From: DASYKS01 sp035995205
GTDB lineage: Bacteria > Acidobacteriota > Thermoanaerobaculia > Multivoradales > UBA5704
Assembly: GCA_035995205.1 (NCBI GenBank)
Contig: DASYKS010000037.1
Coordinates: forward strand, 1 to 64,000
Reading direction: 5' to 3'
Length of the DNA: 64,000 bases
Part shown: positions 59,678-64,000 of the stretch, piece after piece
Numbering within the stretch: position 1 is the stretch's first letter
How the letters are laid out: each line of letters begins with the position of its first letter
Notes under the pieces: model-generated
What the model was told of the DNA's origin: nothing
The model's input: only the letters and a program-made list of their open reading frames with translations
The model's database searches: none
Program-made: the position numbers and the translations under genes

Positions 59678-60706
59678 ATGGACGTCAACGATCAAGATTC
59701 GCCCACCGAATCGCCGTTCCCTCCATCCCCGCCGTACCGCGACCGCAGCACCGCGATCCTGTTGATGGGCTTGTTCGTCGCCCTGATCGGCCTCGCCTGC
59801 CTCGGGATGGTCGCGCTCATGGCGGTCGGGGTCGGTGCCGCTTCGGCGATGTCCCCCGGCCAGGGAGCCCCGTTCCGAAGCACGATCCCGGCGATGGCGC
59901 TCTACCTCGCGGTGGCCGCGTTTTTCCTCACCACCGGAATCGGCTCGGCGATGGTCAGGCGGTGGGCGCGGGCGCTGCTCTCCGTGGTCTCCTGGATGTG
60001 GCTCACCGTCGGCGTGATTGCCTTGATTGTGGTCACCGCGCTCCTGCCGAAGATCAGGACGATGTTCGAGGCCGCCATGCCGCACAGCGCGCCGGCCGCC
60101 CCGGCCGGTCTGATGGTCGGCTGCATGGTGGTTGCGCTGATCGTGGTCTACGTCGCGCTGCCGGTCCCCCTCGCCCTGTTCTATAGCGGCGTCAACGTCC
60201 GCGCAACCTTCGAGGCCCGCGACCGGCCGCGCTGGACGGACCGCCTGCCGACGCCGCTGCTCGGCCTCTTCCTGGTGCTCGCCTTCTGGGGCTTTACCGC
60301 ACTCGAGATGCCACTCTACGGTGCCTTCCCGGTCCTCGGCAGGCTCTTCTCCGGCGCTTCGTCGTGGGCATTCGGCTTGGTCTTCGCCGCGGCGACCGGG
60401 GCCGGCGCTTGGTGGGTCTGGCGCCGCTCGATCCTCGGCTGGTGGGTCGCGGTCGCGCTTTGGGTGTTCGCCGCGGTATCGTCGACCTTGACTTTCGCCG
60501 GCAACTTCGACTGGAACGCTTACTACGTGCAAATGGGCCTTACCGAGCAGCAGATCCAGATGACTCGTGGGTTTTCGCCCGAGGAGATGTTCGCGAACCC
60601 CTTGGTGGTGGCAATCGTAGTCCTCACCTGGCTTGGAATCGGAGCCTTCCTGTTCTGGATCAAGAAGCTCTTTGCCCCTCCGAGAGCGCTCGGCCCGGCG
60701 GTCTGA
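59678..60706 (+). CDS. Eight-helix membrane protein of unknown function
   Basis: The 342-residue protein has eight probable transmembrane helices, from AILLMGLFVALIGLACLGMV at about residue 30 to VVAIVVLTWLGIGAFLFWIK at about residue 315. The N-terminal 20 residues are polar and the helix-connecting loops are short. No transporter or enzyme motif is seen. ATG 59678 follows GGGAGGAC. It has no same-strand partner. Confidence 0.65.
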   Translation: MDVNDQDSPTESPFPPSPPYRDRSTAILLMGLFVALIGLACLGMVALMAVGVGAASAMSPGQGAPFRSTIPAMALYLAVAAFFLTTGIGSAMVRRWARALLSVVSWMWLTVGVIALIVVTALLPKIRTMFEAAMPHSAPAAPAGLMVGCMVVALIVVYVALPVPLALFYSGVNVRATFEARDRPRWTDRLPTPLLGLFLVLAFWGFTALEMPLYGAFPVLGRLFSGASSWAFGLVFAAATGAGAWWVWRRSILGWWVAVALWVFAAVSSTLTFAGNFDWNAYYVQMGLTEQQIQMTRGFSPEEMFANPLVVAIVVLTWLGIGAFLFWIKKLFAPPRALGPAV

Positions 60707-60786
60707 GGCCCTGCGAGGCGAGCCAAGGAGACGATCTCACACCCGCCTCACCCTTCCTGGCGCGCCCAATAGTCACTGTCTTTTCG

Positions 60787-60816
60787 TTGACGTAGAGAGA
60801 GAGAGACCGCTAGAGT
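60787..60816 (+). promoter_or_regulatory. Promoter of the VapBC-like pair
   Basis: TTGACG (60787-60792) and TAGAGT (60811-60816) are 18 bases apart, with a GA-repeat between them. Transcription would begin about 20 bases before ATG 60842, after which GGAAGGAG provides a ribosome site. Confidence 0.45.
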
Positions 60817-60841
60817 CAAGGCGCCGTCGGAAGGAGAGCCG

Positions 60842-61084
60842 ATGCACCATACGCTGACCTTGGAAGTACCCGAGAGTGTGTACACCTCCCTGATTCAAAA
60901 GGCGGATGAAGCGGGCCAGGCACCCGAGGTGCTCGCTGTCCAGCTCTTGGCCACAGCAACCCATTCAGTGACCGGCGACCCTCTGGAGGAGTTCATTGGT
61001 GCTTTCAATAGCCGGGGAATCGATTGGGCGGACCAGCATGACGTCCATCTGGGCAGCGCCCTCAAAGAGACGATGAACGGTTGA
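60842..61084 (+). CDS. Antitoxin of the second VapBC-like pair
   Basis: The 80-residue protein begins TLEVPESVYTSLIQKADEAG, similar to the ribbon-helix start of small antitoxins, and ends with an acidic helix. It is co-transcribed with the PIN gene 16 bases downstream. Family assignment is by position and pattern. Confidence 0.65.
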   Translation: MHHTLTLEVPESVYTSLIQKADEAGQAPEVLAVQLLATATHSVTGDPLEEFIGAFNSRGIDWADQHDVHLGSALKETMNG

Positions 61085-61100
61085 GGAACGCCGTTTCCCC

Positions 61101-61520
61101 ATGCCTTCCATCTTCGGCGACACCTCGGGCTGGGGGCACCTCGTCGACCCATCCCAGAGTTACCACGAGCAGGCAGCCGACCTCTACCGTCGCGCCCGAG
61201 AGGAAGGCCATCGGTTCGTTACCACGAACTACATCCTGACCGAGTTGGTTGCGCTCTTGACGAGCCCTCTGCGGACCCCTCGCCCTAGAACCATTGCTTT
61301 TGTCGCAAGCCTGAAGTCTTCCCCCTTTGTGGACGTCGTTCACGTGGATGCGACGCTTGATGCGCAGGCCTGGCAGTTGTTGGTCGATCGGCCGGACAAG
61401 GATTGGAGTTTGGTAGATTGCGCGAGCTTCGTCGTCATGCAGAAGAACAAGCTCATCAAGGCTCTGACGACCGATCCTCATTTCGAGCAGGCCGGCTTTG
61501 TTCGTTTGTTGAAACGGTAG
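61101..61520 (+). CDS. vapC: PIN-domain toxin (VapC-like)
   Basis: The 139-residue protein has the catalytic acids of PIN nucleases: Asp in IFGDTSGWGHLVD, Glu in YILTELVALL, Asp in DWSLVDCASFVVM and Asp in TTDPHFEQAGF. All are in family-typical surroundings and length is normal, so it should be active. ATG 61101 follows the antitoxin stop by 16 bases. Confidence 0.87.
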   Translation: MPSIFGDTSGWGHLVDPSQSYHEQAADLYRRAREEGHRFVTTNYILTELVALLTSPLRTPRPRTIAFVASLKSSPFVDVVHVDATLDAQAWQLLVDRPDKDWSLVDCASFVVMQKNKLIKALTTDPHFEQAGFVRLLKR

Positions 61521-61591
61521 GAGCTCCGGCACCGGTCCCTCCAGAATGGCGTACGCCGGGGTCGTTGACCTCTGCGCTATCCTCACCGCCC

Positions 61592-62035
61592 GTGAAACGC
61601 GTCATCCTCTACAGCCTGGCGGGCGGCGTGCTGCTCGCGCTGCTCAAGCTCATCGAGTACAAGCACTTCGTCCACGCCTACCCGACCGAGATCTACGGCG
61701 GTTTGGTGGCGGTGATCTTCTCCGTCTTGGGCGTCTATCTGGGGCTGCGGTGGACCCGGTCGCGAGACGTGGTGGTGATCCGGGAGGTGCGCGTCCCGGA
61801 GGGTGGACCCTTCGCTCTCGACGCCGGCAAGCTCAAAGAGCTCGGCATCACCCCGCGCGAGCACGAGATCCTCGGCCTCATCGCGGCGGGCTTGAGCAAC
61901 CGGGAGATCGGCGAGCGCCTGTTCGTCTCGGAGAACACGGTGAAGACCCACTCCTCCCGCCTGTTCGACAAGCTGGGGGCGAAGCGCCGGGTCCAGGCCA
62001 TCCTCAAGGGTCAGGAGCTGGGCCTGATCCCCTGA
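61592..62035 (+). CDS. Membrane-anchored LuxR-type response regulator without receiver domain
   Basis: From GTG 61592 the 147-residue protein has two membrane helices (LYSLAGGVLLALLKLIE and GGLVAVIFSVLGVYLGL), a short linker and a C-terminal LuxR helix-turn-helix (LGITPREHEILGLIAAGLSN through ENTVKTHSSRLFDKLG). There is no receiver or kinase. It may couple a membrane signal directly to DNA binding. Its 3' end overlaps the convergent methyltransferase-like gene by 25 bases. Confidence 0.8.
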   Translation: MKRVILYSLAGGVLLALLKLIEYKHFVHAYPTEIYGGLVAVIFSVLGVYLGLRWTRSRDVVVIREVRVPEGGPFALDAGKLKELGITPREHEILGLIAAGLSNREIGERLFVSENTVKTHSSRLFDKLGAKRRVQAILKGQELGLIP

Positions 62036-63003
62036 ACGTTGGGGGCCACGGAGAGATGAATTCGACCCGGCCCGGTCCCCCCATGCACACGGCTCACCTC
62101 GACCGCCCCCCAGAGCGGCGAACGGTCGCGCGATGTCCAATCGGCCGCCTCGCCATCCGACGGCTCGAGGAGGCTCCGCACGACCAGGATCGCTCCCGGA
62201 GCGGCGGCGCGCCGGACGGCGGCCAGCAGACGCTCCTGATAGGGCAGAGGAGCGGCCTCCAGGATGTTGGAGAGCGTGAAGCCATCGAAGCGGTTGGGTG
62301 GTCCGCCGTCGAGATGATCGATCGCGTCGGCGCAGACGAAATCGATCGCCGCGGGCGCTTCACCGGCCGCCTTGTCCGGCGCGCCCCCGGGGGGCTCGCA
62401 ACCCAGCAGCAGGCGCCAGACGAAAGGGTTTTCCCGGTTCGGGTGGCGCCCCCAGGTGCGCTCCAGCCGCTCGCGGATCACCCGGTCGAAGCGCGTGGGA
62501 AGCGCTTCGACCAAGGAGCGGCCGACCTTGAGGCGCAGGAACGCCCGGCTGAGCCCGCAACGCAGGAACGCCCGTAGCCGCCAAGTGTCCAGCCTCCGGC
62601 GCCAGAAATCCGTCTGCTCGTCGACCGCCGCGAACTGGAGGAACTGCCGTAGGTCGCGCTCGCGGAGCCCGAGCCAGGGCAGGGCTCGCCGCGCCAGCGC
62701 CAGGCGTCCATCGATCACGCCGGGCCGCGGCGGCGCGCCCGCGGCGCGGGTCCGCGCGTACTCGATTTGCGCCGGGTTGACGTCGACCGCGGTGACGCGG
62801 AATCCGCGCGCGGCAAGCGCCAGGGCGGTGCAGCCCGAGGAGGCGATGCAGAAGATCCGCCCACCGGGAGGAAAGACCTCGGCCTCCACCCGCCAGTCCT
62901 CGTTCATGCGCCCGAAAAGAAGCTGCGGCGGGCCGAGGCGACCGTCGATCCGGCCTCGCTCCCAAGGGGTGGCCGCGCCCGCCGCGCTCGACGCACCTTT
63001 CAT
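62011..63003 (-). CDS. DUF3419/BtaA-like SAM-dependent protein
   Basis: The 330-residue protein has a SAM-binding motif (GRIFCIASSGCTALALAARG, then VTAVDVNPAQIEYARTRAAG) and a distinct central helical segment (LRERDLRQFLQFAAVDEQ), as in DUF3419 proteins. BtaA, a member, transfers a 3-amino-3-carboxypropyl group from SAM to diacylglycerol in betaine lipid synthesis. That role is possible here but not shown. Its start overlaps the stop of the GNAT-like gene by four bases, so the two are co-translated. Confidence 0.75.
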   Translation of the reverse strand: MKGASSAAGAATPWERGRIDGRLGPPQLLFGRMNEDWRVEAEVFPPGGRIFCIASSGCTALALAARGFRVTAVDVNPAQIEYARTRAAGAPPRPGVIDGRLALARRALPWLGLRERDLRQFLQFAAVDEQTDFWRRRLDTWRLRAFLRCGLSRAFLRLKVGRSLVEALPTRFDRVIRERLERTWGRHPNRENPFVWRLLLGCEPPGGAPDKAAGEAPAAIDFVCADAIDHLDGGPPNRFDGFTLSNILEAAPLPYQERLLAAVRRAAAPGAILVVRSLLEPSDGEAADWTSRDRSPLWGAVEVSRVHGGTGPGRIHLSVAPNVQGIRPSS

Positions 63004-64000
63004 GATCCCTCCCGATCGCCTGCCGATCCGTCGGCGGACGGGCGGCCGATCGCGGCCCCCAATGTCTTGCGATACACCCGATACGTCTTGTGGACGTGCC
63101 CGCCCAAGAGGCGGGCGGCGCGGTTCATCAGGACGTTGTCTTCGAGCACCCAGGACATTTCCGCGCCGAGGTAGCCTTTGCCCAACACGCGGCGGGTGAT
63201 CTCGCTATATAGGAGGCTCCCCACACCGCGCCGCTGCCACTCCGGCAGCATGCCGACGAGGATGACGCGGACGCTCTTGACGCTCCTGCGATGCCACAAT
63301 AATTTCGGCAGGCCGAAGGGGAGCAGCCTGCCGTCGCGAATCCGGATCAACACCTCGTTCAGGTTGGGCAGGGCCAGCAGGAAACCGATGGGCTCGCCGC
63401 GGCATTCCGCGAAGAGCACGAGATCGGGATCGAGGATGCGCTTGAGGTCGGCGGCGAAGGCGGCGAACTCCGGCTCGTCGATCGGGGTGAAGCCCCATTG
63501 GCCGAGAATCGACGCGTTGTAGAGCCGATGGATGATGGCGGCCTCGCGGGCGAACTGTCGCATCTCCCCCGCGCGGACCGTGACGCCCCAACGGCGCTCC
63601 AGGGTCTCGCCCACCCGCCGCACTTTGCCATCGAGCCGCACGTTCTCGCCGGGGATCAGGTAAGCGTAAAGGTCCCGCGCCTTTTCGTATCCCGCCGCCG
63701 CGAGCAGGTCCGCGTAGTACGGTGGATTGTGGGTGAGCATCAGATGGGGCGGCGCGTCGAATCCCTCGATCAAGATTCCCATCTCATAGTGCGGGCTCGG
63801 ATTGACCGGCCCCACGGCGACCGCGCAACCCTGCTCCGCGAGCCACGTCTCGGCCGTCGACAGCAAGGCATCGGCCACCTCCTGCTGGTCGATGCTCTCG
63901 AAAAAACCCCAGAATCCCGTCTCATCCCGCCAGTGTTCGAGGTGCGCCTGGTTGAGGATCGCGGCGATGCGCCCGACCGGCTTTCCGTCCTGAACCGCCA
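63000..64000 (-). CDS. YghO-like GNAT-family N-acyltransferase (cut by window edge)
   Basis: The frame is open to the right edge, so the N terminus is missing. The visible 333 residues contain NPSPHYEMGILIEGFDAPP and TLTHNPPYYADLL-like segments, then a GNAT core (VILVGMLPEWQRRGVGSLLY with the acyl-CoA binding RRGVGS loop) and VLEDNVLMNRAARLLGG. This arrangement resembles the YghO group, some of which are encoded near lipid synthesis genes. Paired with a DUF3419 gene it suggests a lipid-modifying unit. The exact reaction is unknown. Confidence 0.7.
   Translation of the reverse strand, partial: AVQDGKPVGRIAAILNQAHLEHWRDETGFWGFFESIDQQEVADALLSTAETWLAEQGCAVAVGPVNPSPHYEMGILIEGFDAPPHLMLTHNPPYYADLLAAAGYEKARDLYAYLIPGENVRLDGKVRRVGETLERRWGVTVRAGEMRQFAREAAIIHRLYNASILGQWGFTPIDEPEFAAFAADLKRILDPDLVLFAECRGEPIGFLLALPNLNEVLIRIRDGRLLPFGLPKLLWHRRSVKSVRVILVGMLPEWQRRGVGSLLYSEITRRVLGKGYLGAEMSWVLEDNVLMNRAARLLGGHVHKTYRVYRKTLGAAIGRPSADGSAGDREGS

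Noticed and set aside
1..64000. tRNA, rRNA, riboswitch or replication origin
   Set aside because: I recognised no cloverleaf, ribosomal RNA segment, riboswitch core or cluster of DnaA boxes, though short RNAs could be missed by eye.

Overview
The window is GC-rich DNA (roughly two thirds G+C by eye) with long intergenic tails, many secreted proteins and no ribosomal, tRNA or core metabolic genes. Two MacB-like permeases with an N-terminal prefix domain (ADOP type), each next to a PadR regulator, plus a Tricorn-like S41 protease, two TPR-CHAT proteins, an ELWxxDGT-repeat protein, a DUF885 protein and a LodA/LodB pair together point to the phylum Acidobacteriota, perhaps the Thermoanaerobaculia/Vicinamibacteria side. 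This is inferred from the gene families, not from a marker gene.

Layout. 0-9 kb: the tail of an ISL3-like transposase beside an N-terminally deleted VOC gene, a DoxX-like gene, a haem lipoprotein, a 706-residue secreted protein of unknown type, a small membrane protein, and a two-gene unit whose second product has a complete metzincin zinc motif. 9-21 kb: a Tricorn-like protease translationally coupled to a membrane-anchored TPR-CHAT protein, then an amidase and an S9 peptidase. 21-24 kb: a VapBC pair, small genes, a dyad repeat and a collapsed toxin-antitoxin gene. 23.5-29 kb: an apparent operon of an exported TPR-CHAT protease, a small protein, an ECF-type sigma factor and a membrane anti-sigma factor. 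29-36 kb: a frameshifted ricin-type lectin, a frameshifted PIN toxin pair, an ADOP permease with PadR, a VOC protein, gene fragments, and two inverted arrays of 21-bp repeats followed by a second copy of the dyad repeat. 36-40 kb: lodB-lodA. 40-51 kb: secreted beta-propeller proteins, a DUF885 peptidase-like protein, a BrnT toxin pair and a reductase. 51-64 kb: a DUF4157 (eCIS-core) protein with a Cys-rich tail, a bicovalent-FAD oxidase, a PadR-ADOP unit, a PIN pair without a normal toxin start, a CarboxypepD_reg protein, a membrane protein, another VapBC pair, a membrane LuxR regulator, and a DUF3419/GNAT pair cut by the window end.

Themes. The window combines extracytoplasmic proteolysis and signalling (S41, S9, CHAT, metzincin, DUF885, anti-sigma) with a graveyard of small mobile modules: three toxin-antitoxin pairs look intact and four are broken. 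The best candidate for an undescribed system is the CHAT/sigma/anti-sigma operon. Its layout suggests that an exported CHAT protease releases a sigma factor by cutting a membrane anti-sigma factor. This is an inference from gene order, domains and predicted topology.
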